DNA of 64,000 nt from Rhizorhabdus sp049889055. GTDB lineage: Bacteria; Pseudomonadota; Alphaproteobacteria; Sphingomonadales; Sphingomonadaceae. The translations under genes and the position numbers were made by a program. Below, one piece after another: positions 35,547 through 44,670 of this stretch. The notes beneath the pieces were generated by a model. That model was not told the DNA's origin. It saw only the letters and a list, made by a program, of their open reading frames with translations, and did no database searches. The DNA is taken from positions 18,341-82,340 of the forward strand of contig NZ_JBLTWO010000014.1 of NCBI RefSeq assembly GCF_049889055.1. The letters run 5' to 3'. Within the stretch, counting starts at the first letter, position 1. Every line of letters starts with the position of its first letter.

Positions 35547-36976
35547 GCCGCGTGGCCGCCTTGCGGAACGGTGCGTTCTGGAACCGCGTGGGTACGCGGT
35601 TCCTGCCCTTTGCCGATGCCGCGACGGCCGACCTCCCGCTCGGCCGCCTGCTGCGGCTGTCGCTGTTCCAGATGTCGGTCGGCATGGCCGCGGTACTGCT
35701 GACCGGTACGCTCAACCGGGTGATGATCGTCGAGCTCGGCATGTCGGCGTCGATCGTCGCTGCCATGGTTTCTCTGCCGTTGCTGTTCGCACCACTGCGC
35801 GCGCTGATCGGCTTCCGCTCCGACACGCACCGTTCGGTGCTCGGCTGGAAGCGGGTACCCTATATCTGGTTCGGGACGCTTCTGCAGTTCGGCGGGCTGG
35901 CGTTGCTGCCATTCGGGCTGCTGGTGATGACCGGCGGCGGAACGGGGCCCGCGATCGTCGGGCAGATCGGTGCCGCCCTGGCCTTCCTGCTGGTGGGCGC
36001 GGGGATGCATACGACGCAGACTGCAGGCCTTGCACTTGCGACCGACCTCGCCACCGAAGATAGCCGGCCGCGCGTGGTCGCTTTGCTCTATGTCATGCTG
36101 CTCGTCGGCACATTGGTCAGCGCGCTCGTCATCGGCCGTCTGCTGGCGGACTTCACACCGACCAAGCTGGTCCAGATCGTCCAGGGTGCGGCGATGCTGA
36201 CGATGGTGCTCAACGTCGTCGCGCTGTGGAAGCAGGAAGCCCGCATGCCGCGCTCGACCGTGCCGGCGGTGCCGCGCCCTGCCTTTGGTGCGGTCTGGGC
36301 CCCGTTCATCGCCAGTGCGCGGACGCGGCGACTGCTGGTCGCCGTCGGGCTGGGCGCTGCGGCATTCAGCATGCAGGACGTGCTGCTCGAGCCTTATGGC
36401 GGGCAGATCCTGGGCCTCTCGGTCGGGGCGACGACGTCGCTCACCGCGCTCTGGGCGGTCGGCATGCTCGCCGGTTTCACTTATGCCGCCCGCGCGCTCT
36501 CCGCCGGAGCCGACCCGCACCGGCTGGCCGGGTTCGGCAGCGTGGCAGGCATCGGCGCCTTCCTTTGCGTCATCTTCGCAGGACCGCTCCACTTGCCGGT
36601 GCTTCTGGGTATCGGCGCGACCTTCATCGGGGTCGGCGCTGGGCTGTTCTCTGTCGGCACGCTGACGGCGGCGATGGCGCTGAGCGATGCGGAGCGGACC
36701 GGCCTGGCGCTGGGCGCCTGGGGCGCGGTGCAGGCGACGGCCGCAGGCCTCGCCATCGCGATCGGCGCGATCGTCCGCGACGCGGTGTCGTCTGCGGCGG
36801 TCGAAAACCGCTTCGGCGCGACGCTGGCCGCGCCGACGACAGGCTATGCACTGGTCTACGCCATCGAGATCCTGCTTCTCGTCGCGGCACTGGTCGCACT
36901 CGGACCGCTCGTCCGCAATTATCGATCCACCCCGTCCTCAACCCGCGGCTTCGGCCTCAGCGAATTTCCGATCTGA
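35543..36976 (+). CDS. lhaA: Light-harvesting 1 assembly protein LhaA (PucC/BCD family)
   Basis: 477 residues, about 12 membrane helices. Family segments include FQMSVGMAAVLLTGTLNRVMIVELG, GWKRVPYIWFGTLLQFGG and AAFSMQDVLLEPYGGQILG (quoted in part). LhaA is required for LH1 assembly around the reaction centre in Rhodobacter. Its place between bchM and puhA is canonical. Confidence 0.95.
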   Translation: MSRVAALRNGAFWNRVGTRFLPFADAATADLPLGRLLRLSLFQMSVGMAAVLLTGTLNRVMIVELGMSASIVAAMVSLPLLFAPLRALIGFRSDTHRSVLGWKRVPYIWFGTLLQFGGLALLPFGLLVMTGGGTGPAIVGQIGAALAFLLVGAGMHTTQTAGLALATDLATEDSRPRVVALLYVMLLVGTLVSALVIGRLLADFTPTKLVQIVQGAAMLTMVLNVVALWKQEARMPRSTVPAVPRPAFGAVWAPFIASARTRRLLVAVGLGAAAFSMQDVLLEPYGGQILGLSVGATTSLTALWAVGMLAGFTYAARALSAGADPHRLAGFGSVAGIGAFLCVIFAGPLHLPVLLGIGATFIGVGAGLFSVGTLTAAMALSDAERTGLALGAWGAVQATAAGLAIAIGAIVRDAVSSAAVENRFGATLAAPTTGYALVYAIEILLLVAALVALGPLVRNYRSTPSSTRGFGLSEFPI

Positions 36977-36987
36977 AAGGTCCTGCC

Positions 36988-37746
36988 ATGAACCTGGAAC
37001 TCACGCCCGGCATCGATGTAGCCCTATTGGTCTTCTGGTCGTTCGTCCTCTTCTTCGTCTGCCTGGTCTTCTACCTGCGCCGCGAAGACCGGCGCGAAGG
37101 CTATCCGCTCGAGGATGAGTTCACCGGTCGGGTCGAAACGCCCGGCGGCCCGCTCAGCACCGCCTCGACCAAGGCGTTCCGCCTGCCCTTCGGCCACGGC
37201 TTCGTCACGGCGCCGACCAAGGGCCGCGAGCCGGTGGACATCGCCGCGCGTCGCACCGACCGCTTCGCCGGCGCGCCATACGAGCCCACCGGCAATCCGC
37301 TCGCCGACGGCATCGGCCCGGCCGCCTGGGCCGAGCGCGCCAAGCACCCCGATCTCGACATGGAGGGCCATCCGCGCATCCTGCCGCTCAGCAAGGCCAA
37401 TGGCTTCAGCATCGCGCGCGAGGATTCGGACCTGAGTGGCTGGCCGGTGATCGGTGCCGACGGCGCGGTCGCAGGCCATGTCACCGACCTGTGGATCGAC
37501 ACCGCCGATCGTCTGGTCCGCTATATCCAGCTGGAAGACGGCATCCTGGCGCCGATGATGATGGCGAAGGTCAACCGCCGGCAGCGCTGTGTCGTGATCG
37601 ACGCGATCAACGCTGCGCAGTTCGCGGGCGTGCCCCGCCTCTCCGCCGCCGACCAGATCACCCTCTACGAGGAGGAGCGCGTCGCCTCCTATTATGGCGG
37701 TGGCTATCTCTACGCCAATGCCGGCCGTCAGGAGCCGATCATATGA
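36988..37746 (+). CDS. puhA: Photosynthetic reaction centre H subunit
   Basis: 252 residues. A single N-terminal membrane helix (about 10-31) follows a short periplasmic start, then the LRREDRREGYPLED stretch and a PRC-barrel cytoplasmic domain (VTDLWIDTADRLVRYIQLE). It caps the PufL/PufM pair and affects proton delivery to QB. GAAAGG precedes the ATG. Overlaps puhB by ATGA. Confidence 0.97.
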   Translation: MNLELTPGIDVALLVFWSFVLFFVCLVFYLRREDRREGYPLEDEFTGRVETPGGPLSTASTKAFRLPFGHGFVTAPTKGREPVDIAARRTDRFAGAPYEPTGNPLADGIGPAAWAERAKHPDLDMEGHPRILPLSKANGFSIAREDSDLSGWPVIGADGAVAGHVTDLWIDTADRLVRYIQLEDGILAPMMMAKVNRRQRCVVIDAINAAQFAGVPRLSAADQITLYEEERVASYYGGGYLYANAGRQEPII

Positions 37747-38360
37747 CCGAGCATGAGATCGAGCCGATCCCCGGCCTGCCGGGACAGCTGCCGCCGGGCG
37801 AGCGGATATTGTGGCAAGGTTCGCCCGAGTGGCGCGTTCTGGCTCGATCTGCTTTTCACACGCGGGGGATCGCTGGCTATTTCGGCCTGCTCATCGCCGT
37901 CTCGCTGGCTTTCGGAAGCATCACCGGTGTCGTGATGACAGCCGCTCTCGGCAGCGTTGCGCTGGGCCTGCTCCATCTGCTCGCCCGCGCTTCGGCACGG
38001 ACGACGCTGTACACGCTCACCAACCGGCGCATCGTGTTCCGCATCGGCGTCGCAGTACCCAAGTGCATCAACCTGCCGCTCAGCCAGATCGCCTCGGTCG
38101 ACCTCGCCTGCCGCCCTGACGGCACCGGCGATCTGCCGCTGACCCTGCTGGGCAGCCCGCGCATGGGCTATCTCGCCTTCTGGCCGCATGTCCGCCCCTG
38201 GACGGTCGGCACGCCCCGGCCGATGCTGCGCGCGATACCCGATGCGGCGAATGTCGCGGCGCTGGTCGCGCGGGCCTGCCTCGCGGCCAATCCCGGCGGG
38301 CAGATTGCGGCCGTCGAGGTTCAGACGCAGCCGATGCCGGCCATGGCGCAGGTCGCATGA
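37743..38360 (+). CDS. puhB: Photosynthetic complex assembly protein PuhB
   Basis: 205 residues. An N-terminal PLPPGERILWQGSPEW-type motif, two to three membrane helices (about 45-85) and a PH-like domain after YTLTNRRIVFRIG. PuhB helps reaction-centre assembly in Rhodobacter capsulatus. Overlaps puhA and puhC by 4 nt. Confidence 0.93.
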   Translation: MTEHEIEPIPGLPGQLPPGERILWQGSPEWRVLARSAFHTRGIAGYFGLLIAVSLAFGSITGVVMTAALGSVALGLLHLLARASARTTLYTLTNRRIVFRIGVAVPKCINLPLSQIASVDLACRPDGTGDLPLTLLGSPRMGYLAFWPHVRPWTVGTPRPMLRAIPDAANVAALVARACLAANPGGQIAAVEVQTQPMPAMAQVA

Positions 38361-38824
38361 GCACCGCACATGATCACGCCAATATGCTGCCGCGCGGCAC
38401 GCTGGTCATCGCGGGCGCCATGGTGGCGTTCGCGCTGACGGCAACGACCCTGGTGCGGATCACCGGCATGCCGCCGGCCGCCTCGCCGGTCGCCGAGCGC
38501 GCAGAGCAGAAGGTCGCGCCGCTCGCCGAGCGTGTGTTGCGATTCAGCGACCGCGCCGACGGCGCTGTGGTGATCGACGACGTCCGCACAGGACGGACCG
38601 CTTCGGTGATCGCCCCCGGCGAACAGACCGGCTTCACCCGCGGCGTGATGCGCGGGCTGGCCCGCGACCGCCATATGCGCGGCATCGGCGCGGAGCCCCC
38701 GTTCCGCCTGACCGCCTGGGCGAACGGGCAGTTGTCGCTGACCGACACCGCCACCGGGCGCACGATCGAACTTTCGAGCTTCGGCGCGACCAATCGCGCA
38801 ACCTTCGCGGCGCTGCTCAAATGA
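38357..38824 (+). CDS. puhC: Photosynthetic complex assembly protein PuhC
   Basis: 155 residues with one N-terminal membrane helix (about 14-36) and a periplasmic domain with DRADGAVVIDDVRTGR and GFTRGVMRGLARDR, the PuhC pattern. It is involved in reaction-centre/LH1 organisation. Overlaps on both sides by ATGA. Confidence 0.91.
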   Translation: MSTAHDHANMLPRGTLVIAGAMVAFALTATTLVRITGMPPAASPVAERAEQKVAPLAERVLRFSDRADGAVVIDDVRTGRTASVIAPGEQTGFTRGVMRGLARDRHMRGIGAEPPFRLTAWANGQLSLTDTATGRTIELSSFGATNRATFAALLK

Positions 38825-39105
38825 GCCGCCGGTTCGACATCGGCTGCACCGTCGAGGTGGCGCACAGCTTCGAGCATCTCCATGCCCATGTGACGCTCGA
38901 CAGCGATGTCCAACTCGATGCGGGCGACCGCGTGATCGTCCATGGCGCGCGCATCATCGTCCCCTTCGGCGGATCGCTGACCGAGCGGCGCACCGCGACG
39001 GTAACGCGCGCGCGGCCTTGGGAGCGGGCCTTGACCCGCATCAAGGCGCGGCTGGCGCTGACCGAATTATATGAAATTGGCTTCTCGCCGGGAGATCATC
39101 GATGA
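38821..39105 (+). CDS. Small conserved-position protein between puhC and acsF
   Basis: 94 residues, soluble, basic C-terminal half, no membrane helix. Overlaps puhC and acsF by ATGA on both sides, so it is firmly inside the translation-coupled run. The all-beta-looking first half (VEVAHSFEHLHAHVTLDSDV) could form a small barrel. I do not recognise a characterised family; small unnamed genes are common at this position in other clusters. A role in assembly or in AcsF function is inference from position only. Confidence 0.8.
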   Translation: MSRRFDIGCTVEVAHSFEHLHAHVTLDSDVQLDAGDRVIVHGARIIVPFGGSLTERRTATVTRARPWERALTRIKARLALTELYEIGFSPGDHR

Positions 39106-40211
39106 GCACCATGGCCCTCAAATCGGCAGCGCCTGTCGTCCCGGCGCCGCAGCACGATCTGCCGATGCCGAGCGTGGAGGAACTGAAGCGCGAGGTGTCG
39201 AACGAGACGGTGCTCAGCCCGCGCTTCTACACCACCGACTTCAAGGCGCTCGACGCGATCGACGTCTCGCGCGTGCGCGCCGAGTGGGACGGGCTCATGG
39301 CCGAGATGGAATCGGATCCCAACAAGACCCATTTCAAGAAGGATTCATCCTTCGACGGCGTGATCGAGCGGATGCCGCCGGAATTGCGCCGCGACTTCAT
39401 CGACTTCCTGATTTCGTCGATGACCTCCGAATTTTCGGGCTGTCTGCTCTACGCCGAGATCGCGAAGCGCACGAAGAACCCCGACATGAAGCGGCTGATG
39501 AAGTTCCTCGCGCGCGACGAAAGCCGGCATGCGGGCTTCATCAACGACAGCCTGAAGGACGCCGGGATCGGGATCGACCTGTCCTTCCTGAGCAAGGCCA
39601 AGAAATACACCTATTTCCAGCCCAAGTTCATCATCTACGCGACCTATCTGTCCGAGAAGATCGGCTATGCGCGCTACATCCGGATTTTCCGCCACCTCGA
39701 AAAGCATCCGGAGCAGCGCTTTCACCCGATCTTCGAATGGTTCGAGAGCTGGTGCAACGACGAGTTCCGCCATGGCGAGGCGCTGGCGCTGCTGATCCGC
39801 GCCGACCCGAAGATGACCCAGGGCATCAACCGCCTGTGGATCCGCTTCTTCATCCTGTCGGTCTATGCGACGATGTATGTGCGCGATCACACCCGTCCGG
39901 CGCTGTACGAGGCGTTCGGGATGGATATCACCGACTATGACTATAGCGTGTTCCGCCTGACGACCGAGATCAGCCGCCAGGCCTTCCCGATCACGATCGA
40001 CACCGACACGCCGCAGTTCCGCGCCCGCATGGAGGATCTGCTGCGCATCTCGCGGCATATGGACACGCTGCGCGGCAAGCCCGGTATCCTCAACAAGGCG
40101 CGCCGGCTCGGCACCATGGCCTCGGCGGGCCTGACCTTCGTGCGGCTCTTCTTCCAGCGCGCCGAGCCCAATGCACTTCCCGCACGCGTGCGGATGGTCC
40201 CGGCCTGGTGA
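39102..40211 (+). CDS. acsF: Aerobic Mg-protoporphyrin IX monomethyl ester cyclase AcsF
   Basis: 369 residues. Ferritin-like di-iron enzyme; metal-ligand motifs include EFSGCLLYAEI, DESRHAGF and WCNDEFRHGEAL. It forms ring E using O2. No bchE (the anaerobic alternative) is in the window, consistent with an aerobic phototroph. Start overlaps the small upstream gene (ATGA); stop overlaps puhE (GTGA). Confidence 0.97.
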   Translation: MSTMALKSAAPVVPAPQHDLPMPSVEELKREVSNETVLSPRFYTTDFKALDAIDVSRVRAEWDGLMAEMESDPNKTHFKKDSSFDGVIERMPPELRRDFIDFLISSMTSEFSGCLLYAEIAKRTKNPDMKRLMKFLARDESRHAGFINDSLKDAGIGIDLSFLSKAKKYTYFQPKFIIYATYLSEKIGYARYIRIFRHLEKHPEQRFHPIFEWFESWCNDEFRHGEALALLIRADPKMTQGINRLWIRFFILSVYATMYVRDHTRPALYEAFGMDITDYDYSVFRLTTEISRQAFPITIDTDTPQFRARMEDLLRISRHMDTLRGKPGILNKARRLGTMASAGLTFVRLFFQRAEPNALPARVRMVPAW

Positions 40212-40978
40212 CACTGCCGCCGCTCCTCTTCGCGCTGCTGATGTGGTTCATCGGCACCGCCACGGTCGTCTGGCTCGACAGCCGCCCGCGCGACACCTTC
40301 CGCACCAGCCTGTCGCTGGCGGGGGTGGTGGCGATCGCGGCGATGGGCCTGGTGTGGACATATGCGGGCAGCACGACCGTGGACGGCGCCTATGTCGGCT
40401 TCGGCGCGGCGATCGCCATCTGGGGCTGGCATGAGATGAGCTTCCTGATGGGCGAGGTGGCCGGTCCCAACCGCGCATCCTGCCCGCCCGGACTGTCCGG
40501 CTGGGCGCGCTTCAAGGCTGCGACGGCGACCGTCATCCACCATGAACTGGCTATCGCCGCGACGGCGCTGGCGCTGTTCGCGCTGACCTGGGGGCAGCCC
40601 AATCAGGCCGCACCGCTGACCTTCGCGCTGCTGTTCGTTCTCCGGCTGTCGGCCAAGTTCAATCTCTATTTCGGCGTGCCGAACCTGAGCGACGAGGTGT
40701 TTCCGGAGCACCTCGCCTACCTCAAGACCTATTTTCGCAAGCGTCGCATGAACGCGCTGTTCCCATTCTCGATCATGGGCAGCATCGGCCTGGCCGTCTG
40801 GGCCTGGACCGTCGCCGAAGGGTCGGCCGACGGCGCGGCGGCAAGCGCGACCCTGCTCGCGGGCCTCGCGGCTCTCGGGGTGGTCGAACATCTGTTTCTG
40901 GTGCTGCCGATGCGCGACGCCAAATTGTTCAGCTGGGCTAAGCCCGCCAAAATCGATTTTCTGGGGAGAGGGCAATGA
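40208..40978 (+). CDS. puhE: Photosynthetic complex assembly protein PuhE (DUF3623)
   Basis: 256 residues, about seven membrane helices, with WGWHEMSFLMG and LRLSAKFNLYFGVPN motifs typical of PuhE. In Rhodobacter capsulatus loss of PuhE alters bacteriochlorophyll synthesis. GTG start within the acsF stop; stop overlaps hemA (ATGA). Confidence 0.92.
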   Translation: MTLPPLLFALLMWFIGTATVVWLDSRPRDTFRTSLSLAGVVAIAAMGLVWTYAGSTTVDGAYVGFGAAIAIWGWHEMSFLMGEVAGPNRASCPPGLSGWARFKAATATVIHHELAIAATALALFALTWGQPNQAAPLTFALLFVLRLSAKFNLYFGVPNLSDEVFPEHLAYLKTYFRKRRMNALFPFSIMGSIGLAVWAWTVAEGSADGAAASATLLAGLAALGVVEHLFLVLPMRDAKLFSWAKPAKIDFLGRGQ

Positions 40979-42198
40979 ACTACGACAACCTGTTCGCCGA
41001 ACAGCTCGACACTCTGCGCGAGGCCGGAAATTACCGCATCTTCGCCGAGATCGAGCGTCAGGCCGGCAACTTTCCCCGCGCCAGCCGCTGGACCGAGGAC
41101 GGCCAGGTCGAGGACGTCACCGTCTGGTGCTCGAACGACTATCTCGGCATGGGCCAGCATCCGAAGGTGCTCACCGCGATGCACGAGACGCTCGATCGCT
41201 GCGGCGCCGGCGCCGGCGGCACGCGCAACATCTCCGGCACCAACCACCAGCATGTGCTGCTCGAGAGCGAGCTCGCCGATCTGCACGGCAAGGAAGCCGC
41301 GCTGATCTTCACCTCCGGCTATGTGTCCAACTGGGCGGCCCTCTCCACCCTCGCCTCGCGCCTCCCCAATTGCGTGGTGCTGTCGGACGCGCTCAACCAT
41401 GCCAGCATGATCGAAGGCATCCGCCACAGCCGAGCCGAATGCCTCCGCTTCCGCCACAATGACGTCGCGCATCTCGACGAGCTCCTCTCCCAGGTCGAAC
41501 CGGGCCGCGCCAAGCTGGTCGCGTTCGAGAGCGTCTATTCGATGGACGGCGACATCGCCCCGATCCGCGAGATCATCGAAGTCTGCGAGAAGCACGGCGC
41601 GCTCAGCTATATCGACGAAGTCCATGGCGTCGGCCTCTATGGCCCGCGCGGCGGCGGCGTCGCCGAGCGCGAAGGGCTGATGGACCGGATCGACGTGATC
41701 GAAGGCACGCTCGGCAAGGCTTTCGGAGTGATGGGCGGCTATATTACCGCGTCCAAGAATCTCTGCGATTTCGTCCGCAGCTTTGCGAGCGGCTTCATCT
41801 TCTCGACCTCGCTGCCGCCCGCCGTCGCCGCCGGTGCGGCCGCCTCGATCCGGCACCTCAAGGAGAGCCAGGTCGAGCGAGTGCGGCACCAGAACCGGGT
41901 GAAGATGGTGCGCGAGCGCCTCGACGCGCTCGGCATCCCGCATCTGCCCAATCCCAGCCACATCATCCCGGTGATGGTCGGCGACGCGCACCACGCCAAG
42001 ATGATCAGCGACTGGCTGATGGACAAGCACGGCATCTATGTGCAGCCGATCAACTATCCGACCGTGCCCAAAGGCACCGAGCGGCTGCGCATCACCCCGT
42101 CGCCGGTCCACACCGACGGCGACGTCGACCGGCTGGTGACGGCACTCAGCGAAATCTGGTCGCAATGCGCCCTGGCGCGCCGGGAAATGGCGGCCTGA
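40975..42198 (+). CDS. hemA: 5-aminolevulinate synthase HemA
   Basis: 407 residues, the alphaproteobacterial (Shemin pathway) enzyme. PLP-binding Lys in EGTLGKAFGVMGGYI near residue 248; earlier VWCSNDYLGMG and GTRNISGTNH. It condenses glycine and succinyl-CoA, the first committed step of tetrapyrrole synthesis, here coupled to the photosynthetic operon by ATGA overlap with puhE. Confidence 0.97.
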   Translation: MNYDNLFAEQLDTLREAGNYRIFAEIERQAGNFPRASRWTEDGQVEDVTVWCSNDYLGMGQHPKVLTAMHETLDRCGAGAGGTRNISGTNHQHVLLESELADLHGKEAALIFTSGYVSNWAALSTLASRLPNCVVLSDALNHASMIEGIRHSRAECLRFRHNDVAHLDELLSQVEPGRAKLVAFESVYSMDGDIAPIREIIEVCEKHGALSYIDEVHGVGLYGPRGGGVAEREGLMDRIDVIEGTLGKAFGVMGGYITASKNLCDFVRSFASGFIFSTSLPPAVAAGAAASIRHLKESQVERVRHQNRVKMVRERLDALGIPHLPNPSHIIPVMVGDAHHAKMISDWLMDKHGIYVQPINYPTVPKGTERLRITPSPVHTDGDVDRLVTALSEIWSQCALARREMAA

Positions 42199-42237
42199 CG
42201 AAGAGCGCGCCGCTGGCGGGAGCCGGCGGCGGCGCTG

Positions 42238-42714
42238 CTAGTCCTGCCCTATCTCGCAAGGCTCATCTGAACTATACTCGAGGTCGGTTCGCTTCAGGGA
42301 TATTCCATCGGTTGTGAAAATCGTCGCGGTCTGCATGCGTCGGTTCAACCATCCTAGCACGGCCGCCTTCCCTTCCACGTCGCGGCAGTTTGCCAGTTCA
42401 GCGCCAACGGGAAGTTCGATGGAGAACACCCGATAGATCATCTCCGTCCCGACGCCACCCAAAGGACTGCGCTCGATTGGGCGGGTTAGGGCAACGACCA
42501 TGGTCGTCCCCTTCCGAAGCTGCACCATCAAGCATTGGTCGTTAAACTTGCCAGACGGCACACACCAAGAGTGGCTGGTTTCAACCGTCCAATCATCCAA
42601 GCTGTGCCCGGAGACGATACGGCCCAATAAGGCATCCGTCTCCGGAGCCGCCGCCGCACAGGCGGACGCCAAAGAGGCGATGATTGCGAACCAAAATCCA
42701 CGATTGCGGCACAT
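42238..42714 (-). CDS. Exported protein of unknown function
   Basis: 158 residues. An N-terminal signal peptide (hydrophobic about 7-22, ending AAA) precedes a soluble domain with four to five cysteines that could form disulphides. No family recognised with confidence; the general pattern (one domain with KGTTMVVALTRPIERSP) resembles periplasmic invasion-associated-B-like proteins but this is weak. GC content is lower than flanking bch/puf genes. It breaks the co-directional layout after hemA. Confidence 0.7.
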   Translation of the reverse strand: MCRNRGFWFAIIASLASACAAAAPETDALLGRIVSGHSLDDWTVETSHSWCVPSGKFNDQCLMVQLRKGTTMVVALTRPIERSPLGGVGTEMIYRVFSIELPVGAELANCRDVEGKAAVLGWLNRRMQTATIFTTDGISLKRTDLEYSSDEPCEIGQD

Positions 42715-42816
42715 TCGCTACCCAATATTCCATCCGCTGAACTTCCGCTACGGGTCGATCCGTGATCGATAGCTTTCAGCTGCGACCGCTTAGCATCCGC
42801 GCGGGGTGGGTAGCTG

Positions 42817-43167
42817 TCATTCGCTGCGATGTGGCCCATTATCGTTACACTGAACGGCCCATGCGTGATCTTCCTTCACGTCAAAGGTGAACCAGACGAC
42901 GGCGCATCCACCGTGAACTACGAACGGAATATCTTTATCGCTGACCCAAATTCGGCCACCTGCCCCTTCGACCACATACAACGCTCGAACAGTTTTCCGG
43001 CGCTCCTTAGCTTTCCAACTATAATAGCGTTTGTAGTTCGATATTGGGGATGCATCGGGCGGCAGGGTAACACGCTGCTCGATGTGCTGCATCAATCGGT
43101 CGTGCCCGCTTGGAGAGTGGGCACAACCTCCTATGAGCAGGAGCGACGGCAATACTAGCAGCTTCAT
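42817..43167 (-). CDS. Small putative lipoprotein, unknown function
   Basis: 116 residues. Signal peptide with lipobox LIGGC (Cys15). The mature part contains two further Cys and several aromatic residues, no recognised domain. Lower-GC than its surroundings, like its neighbour at 42238-42714. The two form a small islet with an apparently non-photosynthetic character. Confidence 0.7.
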   Translation of the reverse strand: MKLLVLPSLLLIGGCAHSPSGHDRLMQHIEQRVTLPPDASPISNYKRYYSWKAKERRKTVRALYVVEGAGGRIWVSDKDIPFVVHGGCAVVWFTFDVKEDHAWAVQCNDNGPHRSE

Positions 43168-43352
43168 GCTATCGTTATATGAGTTCTTAGAACGCCAGCA
43201 ATGGGTTGAGAGCCGACAGGCGGGTTTGCGATCTTGCTGTCCGCTCTAGCTCTATAGCAGGCCGTTCTGCACCGATGACGCAGAAGGCAGCTCGCCTTGC
43301 ACCTTTGTGAAAGTGGGAAAGCTCTCTACCACGGCGAGCTTCGTCGATCCAC

Positions 43353-44603
43353 CTACTCGTGCAGCTTCCGTTGCACCCGCATCAGGGCCAGCGCGACGAT
43401 CGTCAGCACCAGCGGCACGACGCCGGCCATAGCCACCTTGTAGGACAGCCCCGGCACCGCGCCGACGACATAGCCGATCAACGCGACCAGATAATAGCTG
43501 ATCGCGACCACCGACAGACCTTCGACCGTCTGCTGCAGCCGCAACTGCACCTCGGTCCGGCGGTCCATCGACGCGAGCAGCACGGTATTCTGCTTAGCCA
43601 GCGCGGTATCGATCCGGGTGCGCAGCAATTCGCTGGTCCAGGCGGCGCGCTGCGACAGATCCTCCAGCCTGGCGGAGAAGCTGTCACAGGTCCGCACGGC
43701 CGGCGTCAGCCGCCGTTCGGTGAAGTCGGCCAGCGTCTGGTGGCCACGCACCAGCCCGATCTGGAGCGAGGCCAGCCGGTCGGTGCTGAGCTGGGCATAA
43801 GCGCGCGTGGCGCTCATGCGATAGCGGGTCTCGGCGACGATCCGCGCGAGTTCGGCCGAGAGAAAGGTCAGCTCGTCGAGCAGCTCGTCGTCCTGCGACG
43901 TCCGCTCCGACACCGCGCCGGTCAGCTCCGCCAGCCGCGCCTCGAGCTCGGACACGCGCGGAGTGAGCCGCTGCGCGAGCGGCAGGCCGAGCAGCGCCAT
44001 ATTGCGGTAATTGCCGAGTTCCTGAAGCCGCATCAGAAGCTGCGCGGGCTCGTCGAGCGCCAGATCCCGATCGAGCACCAGCAGCCGGCCATAGCCGTCC
44101 TCGTGCAAGCGAAAATCCGACATGATCCTGGCGGCGCCGGACGCCACGTCGCACACCACCGTCGCCTCGGAGGAGAACCAGCGATCGCGTTCCTCCGCCG
44201 ACGGTTCCGGTCGATCGCGCGGGGCAAAGGCGATCTGGGTCGCGCGGATCACGTCGCCGGGCAGGTCGGCCAGGATCCGGCTGAGCAGCGGTTCGAACAG
44301 CGCCTCGTCGAACGGCGCATCATAGGGCCCTTCACGGATCAGCGTGTGGCTGACGAATTCGGTGTGCCGCTCCCACACCAGGGTGAAGCCGTCGAGGGCG
44401 ATGACGCCATATTTGGCGGCGACCGGAACGATCGCCCGGCTGCCCTGGGCCAGCGCGTCCATATGCGCGCGGCTCGCTTCGCCGCCGCCCTCGCCGGTCA
44501 GGGTGATGATCTGCATGAGGCGGCACGGCGCCGACAGGCGCGGAAGCCGCCGGACGTGCATCTCCTCCGACAGCGAAGCGCGCAGGGCGTGATTGCGCAT
44601 CAT
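43353..44603 (-). CDS. DUF3422 family membrane protein
   Basis: 416 residues from ATG 44603. An N-terminal domain (HALRASLSEEMHVR; RLPRLSAP), a long coiled-coil region (about 220-350) and two C-terminal membrane helices (about 360-410) match DUF3422. Function unknown. Longer frames begin inside the pufC terminator region and are not preferred. It is downstream of pufC in the same direction, beyond a strong hairpin. Confidence 0.87.
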   Translation of the reverse strand: MMRNHALRASLSEEMHVRRLPRLSAPCRLMQIITLTGEGGGEASRAHMDALAQGSRAIVPVAAKYGVIALDGFTLVWERHTEFVSHTLIREGPYDAPFDEALFEPLLSRILADLPGDVIRATQIAFAPRDRPEPSAEERDRWFSSEATVVCDVASGAARIMSDFRLHEDGYGRLLVLDRDLALDEPAQLLMRLQELGNYRNMALLGLPLAQRLTPRVSELEARLAELTGAVSERTSQDDELLDELTFLSAELARIVAETRYRMSATRAYAQLSTDRLASLQIGLVRGHQTLADFTERRLTPAVRTCDSFSARLEDLSQRAAWTSELLRTRIDTALAKQNTVLLASMDRRTEVQLRLQQTVEGLSVVAISYYLVALIGYVVGAVPGLSYKVAMAGVVPLVLTIVALALMRVQRKLHE

Positions 44604-44636
44604 GCCCCGCGCGCTCGCAGTGTCGGAAAGTCTGGA

Positions 44637-44664
44637 CCCGCGCCGCTCGAACCAGCGGCGCGGG
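44637..44664 (-). terminator. Strong hairpin after pufC
   Basis: CCCGCGCCGCT (44637-44647) pairs perfectly with AGCGGCGCGGG (44654-44664), 6-nt loop, 6 nt beyond the pufC stop. Likely the 3' end or stabilising structure of the puf mRNA. Confidence 0.75.
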
Positions 44665-44670
44665 CCATCG

